This document shows, piece by piece, positions 20,141 to 30,451 of a stretch of DNA of 32,755 nt. Position 1 is the first letter of the stretch, and every line of letters begins with the position of its first letter. Under the pieces are notes generated by a model, which had not been told where the DNA came from, searched no databases, and worked only from the letters and a program-made list of their open reading frames with translations. The translations under genes and the position numbers were made by a program. The DNA is from Zancudomyces culisetae (lineage: Eukaryota; Kickxellomycota; Harpellomycetes; Harpellales; Legeriomycetaceae): the NCBI GenBank assembly GCA_001969505.1, contig LSSK01000350.1, positions 1 to 32,755 on the forward strand, written 5' to 3'.

Positions 20141-23100
20141 ATGCAGTGTATTGGCGAAATGCAGCAACAAGAACCATTATCTCAGGTACTAAACTGGAAC
20201 AGGTATCAAGTGGCCAAATGGCTTGAAACAGAGGGGTTTGGCAACTATGTTGATACATTTGTGGATAATAATATAGATGGCGAACAATTATTGGATATGT
20301 CTTACTCGCTATTAGGAGATCTAAACATTCCAAAAGTTGGCGACAAAATTAAGTTGAATAAGAAGATTTCAAAGCTACGAGATGGAGGGTTAGAAAGCGA
20401 ATTAAGAATTTGGAAAGAAAACAAAAAAGACGTTTTGAACGAAAGTATTGGGAGGGAAGACAATCTAGTATGTGGTAAGGATGAAAATTATAGAGAGAAT
20501 CGGACTGTTGGTAGCCAAGAACTGGTCATTGACCGCAAGGTAGAGCAGGAAAAACCGACAAATACTAGTAGAACAATGATGACATGGGATAGGCAGATTG
20601 AAGAGGTTATTGAAGCAAACGCAAAAAAGAGAGAAATAACTGTAGTAGGGCCTGAAAACGAGCAGAAAAAAGTTGAGATAACTGGGGAGATTTTGGGAGA
20701 AAAAGTAATGGAGAAAGTTCTTCGGGAATTTGGAATATCGGAAAGGCCAGACAAGGAAAAATATAGTTTGTTTTTGTTGACAGCAGAGCAAGGGGCACGC
20801 ATGCTTAATGAGGAGGATTTGGAAGATATTTTATTACAAAAAACAGCATATAACAACGAAAAATTCTACCTCAAGAAGAGGCATCAACGATCAATAGAAG
20901 CGGATCAGGCAAGCCGAGATGCCAACTTGTTAAGAGCTATAGAGAAGTTTGAGAATATGTTTGCAGATGGCACAAAAAAAAACGGTACAGACATGTTCTT
21001 AGGATCCAATGATAGCTTAAAAACGATCCAATCACAACGTTCACAGCAATCCGCAAGTCCGATCAGAACTGGAATTAAACATAATTTTTTTGGTGGATCC
21101 TCTAATAAGAATGTGACGGCAGCTAAGGGAAACAACCATGAAAAGTCAAAAAAGAATATCAGAAAGGAGTTTGAGGCGATGAAAGTCAAGGCAGAAAGGC
21201 AGCGACAGGAATTTGGAAGCCAGCCTTCGTTTGGGTATTTACGAAATAATCTGTCAAATTATTTCCCAGACAACGAATCGGCAGCCAAAAAATCAATAGA
21301 AAAAGCTATGAGGAATGGAGGCAGTGTTGATAGGATTACTGGGTTTAAAAAAAATACGAGCAAAACCAAGGCTGTAGGTCGACCTGCACCACTTATTCTT
21401 GCAAATATCCCATTTAAAATGAGCAATGAAAATTTAAATTCATCTCGCTCCTTTAAGAGCGACAAATCCAAACGAATAGAAAAGTTTAAAAAAATATTGG
21501 GTGAGGAAAATATAGACTACACGTTCACCAAGCGGATTCCACACCCAGATCCGGCTGACAATAGCGAGCCTGAACTCGAAGAAAACGATTACGGTTCGCT
21601 GTTATCTGACCTCTCAGACAGTATGTTTGATAAAAGTATTGGGAGCAGCAGCCGAATATTTGAAAATAGAAGTACAAGTACCCATAGTTTCAGTAAGGAT
21701 AATATTCAAAAGTGCCTAAACTCTCCTGATGTAGAACACGATAAATTTCCCATTAATGGTAGCTATTACGATACTAGTTCTTGTGGAGACAGAAATTGTT
21801 TGGAGTTTGCTGAAAGCGACTATACAAGCAGTTTAGACTTTTATTTCAACGAAAGAAGAAGCCCCCACGGCTCCGGATCCATCACACACCCAAAATCTCC
21901 TCTTGCATTGCAGGGAAGTATCAATACTCCTCAACGATCTCCAGAATTAGTAGTCAGGAGCGATACTAGCCTGGCCAAAGGATCTCTTCATTTATCGAGT
22001 GACACCATACTTCTAAATGTGCATCAACCTCGTCAAAGTGTTCTGCAGGACCTCTCGCTCAATCCCGAAAAATCTGACGAAAGCAAAGCTAGCACGGAGC
22101 AGGTGTGGATAAAAGGCGCAAAAATAGCCAGTGGCTCGTTTGGATCAGTTTATTACGGAATCCATGTGAAAACAGGGGTAATTATGGCTGTAAAACAAGT
22201 CGATTTTCCGATGGCTGGACTAGCGACCGGTACCAGAAAACATAAAATGGTGAGTGCACTACAATCCGAGCTACGTTTGCTCCAAACGCTTAAGCACAAG
22301 AACATAGTGCGATATTTGGGCTACGAGTCTGTTGACGATCAACTCAATATCTTTTTGGAATACGTTCCAGGCGGATCTGTCACTTCAGCTCTGGCAACTT
22401 TTGGTGCATTCCCTGAAAGCTTGGCTCGATCCTATATTAAACAGACATTAGAAGGCCTATCCTATTTGCATGGTAAAAATATTATTCATTGCGACATTAA
22501 GGGTGGAAATGTGTTGATAGATCACCAAGGTCGGATCAAGATCAGCGATTTTGGAATTTCCAAAACTGTAGATGATGTGATGAACTCGTCCAAAAACCGC
22601 GCTTCTTTACAAGGGTCAATATTTTGGTAAGCTTTTATTTTGTTTTTGTCACGAGTAATATGTTTTTAATTTGTCTACTTTAGTTCGCTAATTACGCTTA
22701 TAAACAAGTCTAACTATCTGTTTCTGACTTTGATGCAAATAGGATGGCGCCAGAGGTTGTTAGGGATCTAAACTATACTATGAAGTGCGATATCTGGAGC
22801 TTGGGGTGTCTATTGATTGAAATGTTGACGGGTGCGCACCCGTTCCCTGGCCTAGATCAATTCCAAGCCTTGCTAAAGGTAAGTTCAATATAGCATCTAA
22901 TCTTTGAATTGGAGTGTAAACCTTTAATTTTTCTTTTTTTGATTTTAAGACGATATGTAAACTGTTTTGTTATACACATCAAAATAGATTGGCCAATATG
23001 TAAAACCCGAACTTCCATCTGGTAAGCTTTCACAGGCGGCAATAGATTTTATTTCAAAGACATTTGAGACAAGATTGGACAAACGACCTTCAGCTGCTGA

Positions 23101-23164
23101 ACTATTAAGCGATGCCTTTATTTTGTATGATTCACCTGAATTTAACTTGTCCTCCAACAACTAG
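20141..23164 (+). CDS. STE11: MAP kinase kinase kinase, STE11/Byr2-type (SAM, RA-like, kinase), three exons
   Basis: It is a MAPKKK of the fungal pheromone/osmostress/invasive-growth pathway type. Exons are 20141-22626, 22743-22878 and 22988-23164, giving 932 residues. A SAM domain (~19-80, WNRYQVAKWLETEGFGNYVD ... GDLNIPKVGDKIKL) would bind a Ste50-like adaptor. A Ras-associating-like domain follows (~164-243, REITVVGPENEQKKVEIT ... KFYLKKR). A long Ser/Asn-rich linker precedes the C-terminal kinase (~655-920): glycine loop GSFGSV (~665), Lys ~685 in MAVKQV, catalytic loop HCDIKGGN (783-), DFG (803-), activation segment to GSIFWMAPE across the first junction, and DIWSLGCLLIEMLTGAHPF. The HRD Arg is Cys here, unusual for Ste11. 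The start is the first ATG; an open GTG codon seven codons upstream is not used. Confidence 0.92.
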
Positions 23165-23403
23165 GATCATTAGTAAAATAGTGTAATAGTCATAGATTTT
23201 TTTTTTGCTTTCTTTTTTTCGAATACTTGCTTATAACAAAATTTAATAAACAATTGTATCAAATGACATTGCAGATGATCAAATTACAAATCTTATTATA
23301 AAGCTTTTAATTTAAACTCTGGAATATAGAATAATACCATTTGGTTGGAAATATCAAATCTCGCAACAAAGTAAATAAAAAGTGGTAAATTCAAGTATAG
23401 AAA
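23165..23403. promoter_or_regulatory. Short tandem intergenic region, MAPKKK / DHFR
   Basis: Only 239 bp separate the kinase stop from the DHFR ATG. It holds an AATAAA (23245-23250) as a likely polyadenylation signal for the kinase and must also hold the DHFR promoter. Confidence 0.5.
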
Positions 23404-24496
23404 ATGACACTAATCAAAAGGGTATTCGACAAACCCCTAAATCTCGTAGTGGCTAGATCAGTCCCTGAAAACGGGATCGGAATAAAGGGTAACGATTTGC
23501 CATGGAACATTCCTCAGGAAATGAAGTATTTTACTCAATTGACGACCCAAATAAGGCGGAAAGAACAGCAGCAAGATGGAATTGCAACAGGATCCACCAG
23601 AGACGTAAGCACAGAAATCCCATCTGCAGGCTATATGAACGTCAAAGATATGCAAGACGGCTCTGATTTGCAGCGCAAGGAGATTAATGTAGTAATTATG
23701 GGAAGAAATACTTGGACTTCAATACCTGACAAATATCGACCGCTAAATAAACGATTTAATATTGTGGTAACCCGTGATGCAGGACTTTTTGGGTAAGCAA
23801 AATTGTAATATATACCCCTTTGCTTTTTATACTTTTTTTTTGTTGTCACTTTCTTTTTCCTTTTTATAATATTCCCCGACAAATCAACTAAAACAGTCAA
23901 TATATCCATATCCATATATAATATATATATATATAAATTTTGTTAGAGAGAAAAAATACAAAGGCTCAGTTATCCAACCAAGTTTGCGTGCCAGTTTAGA
24001 ATATGTCTACAAAAACGAACATCCTGAATACACGTTTTGCGACGTCTTTGTGGTAGGAGGAACCCAAATGTACCACGAAGCATTAAATATGAAAGTTGGT
24101 GCAGAAGAGACGGACCACAGCTCTGACATTGCTGGTGGTTTTGATGGTGTTGGTGCGATAAGAGCGTTTGTTACTAATGTAAAGATCCTCAACAGCGAAC
24201 TAAAACCCGAATTTGCGGTTTTTTTCCCCGAAATTCCCAGCGGATTCGAAAAAAAGAGTTTTGAATACTTGCAAGGTCTTGTTCCATTTGATATTGAGGA
24301 AATGATGACTGCCTCTACTTCCAACGCAAACAAGAATGCTCAAAATAGCAATAGCAATAGTAATAGTAATAGTAACAATGATAAGGACAAAAGTGTAGTG
24401 GTGAACAAGACAAAAAGTGCAAATGCGATTGAAAAAAGCTTTACTATTGAGGAGAATTATGAAGTTGAATTTGCTGTCTATGAAAAAACAAGATGA
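23404..24496 (+). CDS. DFR1: Dihydrofolate reductase with large insertions, two exons
   Basis: It reduces dihydrofolate to tetrahydrofolate with NADPH, supporting thymidylate and purine synthesis and, via 10-formyl-THF, the FMT reaction encoded nearby. Exons 23404-23792 and 23947-24496 join in phase 2 (GG|A) to give 312 residues, against ~190-230 in most fungi. The core is complete: GIGIKGNDLPWNIPQEMKYF (catalytic-site Glu39), VIMGRNTWTSIPDKYRPL (NADPH-binding region), FNIVVTRDAG, and DVFVVGGTQMYHEAL after the intron. The excess sits in an insert of ~40 residues between EMKYF and VVIMG, a smaller one after the MYHEAL helix, and a Ser/Asn-rich, lysine-rich insert (~255-300) just before the final strand EVEFAVYEKT. 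These are likely surface loops. The stop is 58 bp from the convergent PPR gene's stop. Confidence 0.93.
24344..24379 (+). repeat. AATAGC/AATAGT microsatellite coding Ser-Asn run in DHFR
   Basis: A 6-nt repeat (AATAGC changing to AATAGT) encodes alternating Asn-Ser within the third DHFR insert. It is a slippage-prone coding tract. Confidence 0.85.
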
Positions 24497-24554
24497 AAAA
24501 TCGCAAGTGGGCAACTTGAATAGCAAATTAGCTAATACATACAAGTTATTCAGA

Positions 24555-27398
24555 TCAGAATGCATTGTTGGTATTGTAACCGTAGAGCCTCATCTCTTCT
24601 ATAATGGCTTCCAGCCTAGGATCTTTATAATACTCGCACTTGAGAGCAATTTTCGAGTATATTTCGTAGCTTGGAATGGTTCCAGTGTTTTTTATAGCCT
24701 CCAAATAAATAAATGAGTCTTCATAATTTTGACTATTCAGCGAAATCAAAATCATCAATTTATAGATTCTGGGAAGGTACTCCCTAGCATCCATGCTGCT
24801 ATTGGGGGCGAGACTACCAACGTCGCCCGGGGAAAGGAAGCTGTTTCTGCCTTTGGCCTTGTTTTGTGCAAACTGAGAGCCGGTATGTTTGGAGAGTACT
24901 GGTGGTAGTATTGGACTGCTGTTGTATATCAGTTTGGCTGTGTAGTAGTTGTTGCTTATAAAACAGCCCTCCAACATCATCAAAATAGTGAGATAGTTCT
25001 TTTCTAATTCAAATTTTTGATAGTAAAACTCTGTCTTGCTAATTCCTAGGTTCAACTGTTTGGTATGAAAATAGTATTTGAGAATTGCATCTACTGTCCT
25101 TGCCGTAACTGCTTTTGGGAACTTGCCGTAGGATGGGTTGCTGTTGTTGTTGTTGTTTTTGTTGCTCAATCTAGAATCCAGATCTTTCTGTGAAGGATCC
25201 GATTCGTCTATTGCGTTTGTCCTCTTGGGCGAGTATTTACAGTTATATAATTCTCCAAGGATTTTTTCTATGACCATGTTATGCTTGACAGAGTCCTTGT
25301 ATGTAGATAACAGGTGTCTTGTGATGGTTATACAAGTGTCAGTCCCATGACCCATTTTGTTTGCTCGCATTAAATGCAGAGTTTCAAATGCTCGTCTATA
25401 GTTTCTTGCAGTCAAAAATGCCTCAAACAGGGGTTCCAAATGATACTCTTGTAACAATTCCATACTGCTGGTGGTATTCGTCATTGCCAACGCCATTAGT
25501 GACGATAAGTTGGATGTTGGCGGCACTGATGATGTCAATGCAATCTTTTTTTGCTTTAAAATTCCCAGCAATGTTTGCAACACGTCAGATGCCAGCCCAG
25601 TCTTTCCATATCTTGATGCTACATTCAGCACACCTAAACAATCGCTCTCGGTCAACTGGAGTTTGTGCACCTGTGTACATTTCTTCCACAACAGCTCAAT
25701 CATACTTGTCCCATTACTTTTGCTAGCAGTCCCAGTATTATTACCAGCTATAGTATTACTACTGTTTTCATTCCCGCCATCTATGTTAATATCTGGCAAG
25801 TCCAACGTTCTTGATATTTCCCGTAAAAGACGTAATGAGGTCGCTGGTAGTAGCACCGCCGAGTTTTCGGGATCAATGTTGCTAGCAATACCACCGCCGC
25901 TATTAATATCATTGCTGTAGTTTAGTTTGATTTTTTGGTTCAATAAATCAACATATGTTTTACAAGCCAATTCAATTTCGTTGTCCACGCACATCTTGGA
26001 AATCAGCATATCTACCAGCTCAATGCTAACGCCTTTCCCCTTTCTACTGTTGAAGTATATATATCCCAATTCAGAGTGATCCATGGATAACATTGTTTTA
26101 ATCAGATACTCATACATTTGTTGCTCCTGCTGCGCATCCATCACTCTACTAATCTCATCGGTGGCTCTTTCATCTGGCCTTGATCCATTTGTTGCTTTAT
26201 CTCTATACACGTCCTTGTTATTGCTCTGAAGCATTTTTTGTCGCGCTTCATTCGTCTGATCCATCATCTCAATTACTGAAATCACCATATCAACCATATT
26301 CCTCTCTGATGCAAATTTTACAAACGCAGTTATCAGGCCGATCTTCGGCTTTGATCTCAATCTAAACATAATTGCCACCAGTTTATAGGCATCTTCAACT
26401 CTTTTCAATCTAATAAATGCCTGTAACAGCACCCCGAGTATGTCCTTGTCCAGTAGATACATTTTTCTATCAAAAATTTCCTTTTGGATTTCAAGCACTC
26501 TCTTGTACGTTGTTTCTCGGTCGATCAGCGGGTTTTTGATTCCATGCTCCTCTAGCACTTGCTTTTCTTGTCGTTCTATATCCATCATATCTAACTCATC
26601 AATCTGCCGATCTCCGAATTTATTCATCAAATCCCTTCGCTTTGGTGTATTCCTTCGCTGTGCCATTTTCATCAATACATACCCTGTTGGAATCAAGATT
26701 TCTCCTAGCTCCTTCTTGAGTTGTCTTATCTGGGTCAACCGTATCTTTGTCCGTTCATCTAGCTTCGGTCCAATAGATCCTGTTTGTGTCGGTTTTTCTA
26801 GTTTTAGGTCCAGGTGCCCTCCGTTTGTACTAGCTGCTCTCTTTTCGTTCTTATCAGTGTTCTTGATTTCAGAATCCCCATTTTCTGGAGCATCCTCTGT
26901 GTCTTGCGTCTTTGGGATAGTGCAGATGCTTCCAGTTGCGTTTTGCCCCCTTTCCACCTCTGTTTCATTCACGCTTTCCTTATTTTCATTGTCTGTCTTT
27001 GGTAGATCAGTAATATTCACTTGTACGCTGCTAGTTGTATTATTGTCAAACTCAGACCCAGAATTCTCGAGTTGTTGAATTGTTTCCACAGTTTGATTTT
27101 CCACATCCTTGGCGTTTTCTAATTCAGCATTTCCGACTGTTACGCCAGTATCGACAGCGCCCATTCGATCCTCGTTGTTTGCATGTTCTTTTTCAGGCTT
27201 CGAATCATTACCATGAGTTGGTTCACAAACTTTTGTACGGGTTGAAAACAGCTGGTATTGTTTAATTTTAGGGATGCGGTATGCAGATGCACCATGTTTT
27301 AGACACAGTCTATATCTTGTAGCTGTTTTTTGATATCTTGAAGAAACACATGTATCCTTACACAGGTTTAGTCCTCGTATTAGATTGCTTTTGCTCAT
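24555..27398 (-). CDS. Mitochondrial pentatricopeptide-like helical-repeat protein
   Basis: A single exon encodes 947 residues. The N-terminus is basic and Ser/Thr-rich with no acid for the first ~14 residues, and YQLFSTRT near residue 50 resembles a mitochondrial presequence cleavage region. A polar, acidic linker (~60-210) precedes an all-helical body. Segments such as DILGVLLQAFIRLKRVEDAY, GVLNVASRYGKTGLASDVLQ and LEPLFEAFLTARNYRRAFET have the helix-turn-helix spacing of PPR proteins, and resemble large fungal PPR proteins that handle organellar RNA. A poly-Asn tract (~780) lies between repeats. Its RNA target is unknown. It could be a counterpart of fungal mitochondrial translation or RNA-stability factors, but I cannot assign one. 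Confidence is high that it is a gene, moderate for PPR. Confidence 0.65.
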   Translation of the reverse strand: MSKSNLIRGLNLCKDTCVSSRYQKTATRYRLCLKHGASAYRIPKIKQYQLFSTRTKVCEPTHGNDSKPEKEHANNEDRMGAVDTGVTVGNAELENAKDVENQTVETIQQLENSGSEFDNNTTSSVQVNITDLPKTDNENKESVNETEVERGQNATGSICTIPKTQDTEDAPENGDSEIKNTDKNEKRAASTNGGHLDLKLEKPTQTGSIGPKLDERTKIRLTQIRQLKKELGEILIPTGYVLMKMAQRRNTPKRRDLMNKFGDRQIDELDMMDIERQEKQVLEEHGIKNPLIDRETTYKRVLEIQKEIFDRKMYLLDKDILGVLLQAFIRLKRVEDAYKLVAIMFRLRSKPKIGLITAFVKFASERNMVDMVISVIEMMDQTNEARQKMLQSNNKDVYRDKATNGSRPDERATDEISRVMDAQQEQQMYEYLIKTMLSMDHSELGYIYFNSRKGKGVSIELVDMLISKMCVDNEIELACKTYVDLLNQKIKLNYSNDINSGGGIASNIDPENSAVLLPATSLRLLREISRTLDLPDINIDGGNENSSNTIAGNNTGTASKSNGTSMIELLWKKCTQVHKLQLTESDCLGVLNVASRYGKTGLASDVLQTLLGILKQKKIALTSSVPPTSNLSSLMALAMTNTTSSMELLQEYHLEPLFEAFLTARNYRRAFETLHLMRANKMGHGTDTCITITRHLLSTYKDSVKHNMVIEKILGELYNCKYSPKRTNAIDESDPSQKDLDSRLSNKNNNNNSNPSYGKFPKAVTARTVDAILKYYFHTKQLNLGISKTEFYYQKFELEKNYLTILMMLEGCFISNNYYTAKLIYNSSPILPPVLSKHTGSQFAQNKAKGRNSFLSPGDVGSLAPNSSMDAREYLPRIYKLMILISLNSQNYEDSFIYLEAIKNTGTIPSYEIYSKIALKCEYYKDPRLEAIIEEMRLYGYNTNNAF

Positions 27399-27742
27399 TT
27401 CTCCTGTTTTTTATTTCTATTTTCTACTTTATTTATCTATATTGTAACTAAACGGTATCTTGTACCAGAATTGGTTTATGAATGTCGAAATCGCACGATC
27501 AAATTAATTTCATAGTATTTTCGCAAGCTAAAAAAAAATTTTCTGCATACCAAGAATTCGTTCTGGACAAATTGGCACAACTTTCAGTTAATTCAACGCG
27601 AAAGGTTGGCTACTACTGATCAGATTGAGACGGGAAATGAGGAGGAGAATATACTCCAGTATGTTGATTTATTTTTGTTATGGATAAAATAATAGTAGAA
27701 ACCTAAATTAAAGAGAATTATGGTTTGTACAAAGAAAAAGTG
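27399..27742. other. Tandem intergenic region, PPR gene / WRS1
   Basis: The 344 bp upstream of the PPR ATG and downstream of the WRS1 stop should hold the PPR promoter. A 45-codon ATG frame on the plus strand (27482-27619) lies within it and is listed separately. Confidence 0.55.
27482..27619 (+). CDS. Possible 45-codon small ORF or orphan exon
   Basis: An ATG frame of 45 codons with a balanced composition (contains AYQEFVLDKLAQLSV), unlike the Lys/Asn/Phe-rich translations usual in these spacers. The +1 frame stays open to about 27690 with an acidic stretch (QIETGNEEENILQ). It could be an exon, a decayed gene or chance. I recognise no family. No splice model I tried joins the two parts. Confidence 0.2.
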   Translation: MSKSHDQINFIVFSQAKKKFSAYQEFVLDKLAQLSVNSTRKVGYY

Positions 27743-29376
27743 CTATTTGGATGATGGTTGCAAAATATCAAATTTTCGGGGGTAATAAGGATCCATAAAG
27801 TTTTTGACCATTTCATCAGTAACAGCCTTTTCATTCGCTTGGAATTCTGCCAAAAAGTCCTGGATAGCTTTGATGCAGTGTTGTTTCATTTCAGAAGACA
27901 GTAACTCTCCAGATCTATACTTGGCAGCCAGATCATCCAAAAGCTCGTCGTCATCAGAAAAGTACCGTAGATATTGGTAGGGAACGTCGACATCTGGGTT
28001 TCCACCGTATTTTTTGTGGAGTTCGAGTGTCTCGCGTCCACCTGAGAATGCATTTCTGTTGATTTTGTTCTTGACTTGGGCAGCAGTATCTGAGGTAAAG
28101 ATGGCCGATGCATCAATGGATGAACTCATTTTTGAGTTTGGTCCCTGTAAAGCTGGCAAGAAGATCGAATGAATCAAAGAGGGTTTGGGGTGCTTGAGTT
28201 TTAGCGCAATATCTCTAGTCAATCTGAAGTAAGGGTCTTGATCGATTCCACATGGAATCAGGCATGGAATTGGCTTGGAGTTTTCGCCAAAGATTCCTGG
28301 AAAAGATGTGCTGAATGCTGGTGCTATCTGAATGCATGGGTAGAACACTTTGCCTACGCAGTCAGTATCGGTAAATCCAAATGCTGCCTTTGCTGTGCTT
28401 CCTGTAATTGACTTTGAAATCTTAACAATGTTTCGATAAAATTGGCCTCCCATGAAGTCCAAGTCTGAAAATATCAATGTCTTTTCGGGTTTGTATCCAA
28501 TAGCAGCTATTTCTCTTACTGTGGTCAACGAATATTTGTATGTCTCCTCCAATTTTAAATCCTGTTTAAACAAAAACTTTTCGTCATCTATTTACCATTT
28601 ATCATTGTTATTATTATGCCTAATCCTTATTTTTCCGATAGAACATGAAACTTCAGGGTACCATTTTCCTGTTTATGGCAGGCAAATAGTCTTATAACAA
28701 AATGAAAAGTTTACAATACCTGTCAATTGAATAACTAGTGGTACATCAAATACATCTTGCAGCCACTTGGTAAATACAAACGGAAGCATATGTCCAAGAT
28801 GCATACGTCCCTTGCTTGGCCCTCTTCCTGTGTACAAGTAGAATGGTTTCTTTTGTTCGTATCTGTCAAGAATCACTTCCAAATCTCTATTTTTTACATT
28901 CAATTACATGGGTTTATGTCGTTCCTTTGGTGTGTCTATTTTTTTTATTTTGACTGGAAAAGAGTTGTAATATAGACCTTCTTTGCTTACCTGTGGGAGA
29001 AAAATATTCCTCTACGTAAAAACATATGTGGTTTATGGCCGGTTAGTTTTTCGAATCGTTCCAACAACGCCGGATCGATTAGCTTGGTTCCAAAGTTCTT
29101 TGTGAGCTTTTCGTAATCCACTGCCATTTGCTCACCATCCACTACAGCACCTTCCACCTCCCAAGGTGTTATTTTCTGCTCAACAGCATCAATATTATCG
29201 CTTCTATTACATTTTATTTTTTTTCATTTATCATTACAGTTTTGTTCCCAATTGTTACCGCCACAAGTAGGATGGGGGAATTTATTAAACAAATTAATAA
29301 CAGAATCAGCTACAAAACGCAAATAAACTTACTTGTTGATGTCCATTCCCGCTACTGCTTGTTCGAGCCCTGTCAT
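27743..29376 (-). CDS. WRS1: Tryptophanyl-tRNA synthetase, cytosolic, four exons
   Basis: This class I synthetase charges tRNA-Trp in the cytosol. Exons on the minus strand are 29376-29333, 29203-28991, 28886-28720 and 28587-27743. They join in phase and give 422 residues (yeast Wrs1 has 432). Landmarks are ITPWEVEG (~26), [14 protein letters not shown] across the second junction, [15 protein letters not shown] (HIGH motif, ~104-118), [20 protein letters not shown] across the third junction, [31 protein letters not shown], and the KMSSS signature at ~294-298. The last strongly conserved block is NAFSGGRET ... YLRYF. Absence of a presequence and the eukaryotic/archaeal-type insert pattern mark it as the cytosolic enzyme. 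The start codon immediately precedes [14 protein letters not shown]. It is divergent from CHM7. Confidence 0.97.
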
Positions 29377-29451
29377 TGCTTTTTATTGTCTTTTGGATAA
29401 CTAGTTATTAATAGAATCTAGGTATATATTTTACGAGTCAAATCCCAAAAG

Positions 29452-29475
29452 GCTTTTGTGCTTTTGTGCTTTTGT
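29452..29475 (+). repeat. GCTTTTGT x3 tandem repeat
   Basis: Three perfect 8-nt units, about 75-100 bp upstream of the WRS1 start codon (which lies on the minus strand). Confidence 0.95.
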
Positions 29476-29650
29476 AACTTGGAATCTTCCTTATATTTAC
29501 TTGGATTAATATTTTTTTTATTGACATGTTATTTAATCGTTTTTTCATTAGTAATTAAAATCATGACGATTTGCTCAATAATTACATGTTAGCTCAGCAA
29601 ATGAATCACCAATAAAAAAAATTTTTTTATTTATTTTTGCTCTTTCCAAC

Positions 29651-29848
29651 TCAAATTGTACTCAAAAAAGCGTCACAAACAGGAATCAAAACAAGCCAAT
29701 TCTCACAATAGGTACAGCAAAATTTAATAAACTCTCTCCCCCTCGACAATTGCTCATTGTTTGGCTTCCTTACACCTTCTTTTACTTTAATTGTGCAGTT
29801 ACACCGATATTCTTTGTCACTATGATATGTAAAAATATTACTAAACAT
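29651..29848 (-). CDS. Possible small Cys-containing ORF (65 codons)
   Basis: An ATG frame with six cysteines (YRCNC; then CCTYC and a later Cys) and a mixed composition unlike AT-rich spacer noise. The C-x-C and CC-x2-C spacing suggests a possible metal-binding peptide or a remnant of a zinc-finger gene. No family is recognised, and no promoter or polyadenylation signal decides the matter. Confidence 0.25.
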   Translation of the reverse strand: MFSNIFTYHSDKEYRCNCTIKVKEGVRKPNNEQLSRGREFIKFCCTYCENWLVLIPVCDAFLSTI

Positions 29849-29969
29849 GGTGGATAATCTCTATTCCAGAGCGTCTCGTCTTTTTCCTAAAAACCCCACA
29901 TCAAAAAAATACTCTTAACGTAGGATATGTTTTTTGCAAATAAAACAAGGGAGTATTTTTTACACTTTC

Positions 29970-29990
29970 AAGTATCAAGTATCAAGTATC
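29970..29990 (+). repeat. AAGTATC x3 tandem repeat
   Basis: Three 7-nt AAGTATC copies in the WRS1/CHM7 spacer, followed by related AAGTAC and AAGTAT words to about 30010. Confidence 0.9.
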
Positions 29991-30451
29991 GAGCTCAAAG
30001 TACAAAGTATTTGAAAGCACTAAACTTGTATTCTCAAGGATTCCAACTTTTCCCATTGTTTACACGTCGCTGAGATTTCAGTTTATAAGCTATTCGTGCG
30101 GTGGGGTTCGTGTTTGCAAGATATACACGGAGAAAGTATGTATATACCCTTGGTATGAGCTGATGCATATACGGAGGAACTCAAGTTTTGTAACTCTTAA
30201 AACTGGGTATGTTCATCACTGTGCCTCTAATTGGATTATTCTGGGTGAGTTTGAATAATCTGCCCAATCCGATGCACTTCCATAGCTGTTTTACCATTCC
30301 TACCTGAAAACACAGATCAAAAAACTAACTGAAAATATCAACCTGAGACTATTTTTCTTTCATCAAATGGCAACTACTCTTATTTAATATACATTATTAA
30401 TTTTAAGTGCAAAAAAATAAAATAAGTGTATATATATATATATTTAAAGGA

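Larger units (their letters stand above)
29377..30451. promoter_or_regulatory. Divergent intergenic region, WRS1 / CHM7
   Basis: About 1.08 kb. It holds the WRS1 promoter at the left, three tandem GCTTTTGT units (29452-29475), three AAGTATC units (29970-29990), and a (TA)n stretch directly before the CHM7 start. A 65-codon minus-strand frame (29651-29848) is listed separately. Confidence 0.5.
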
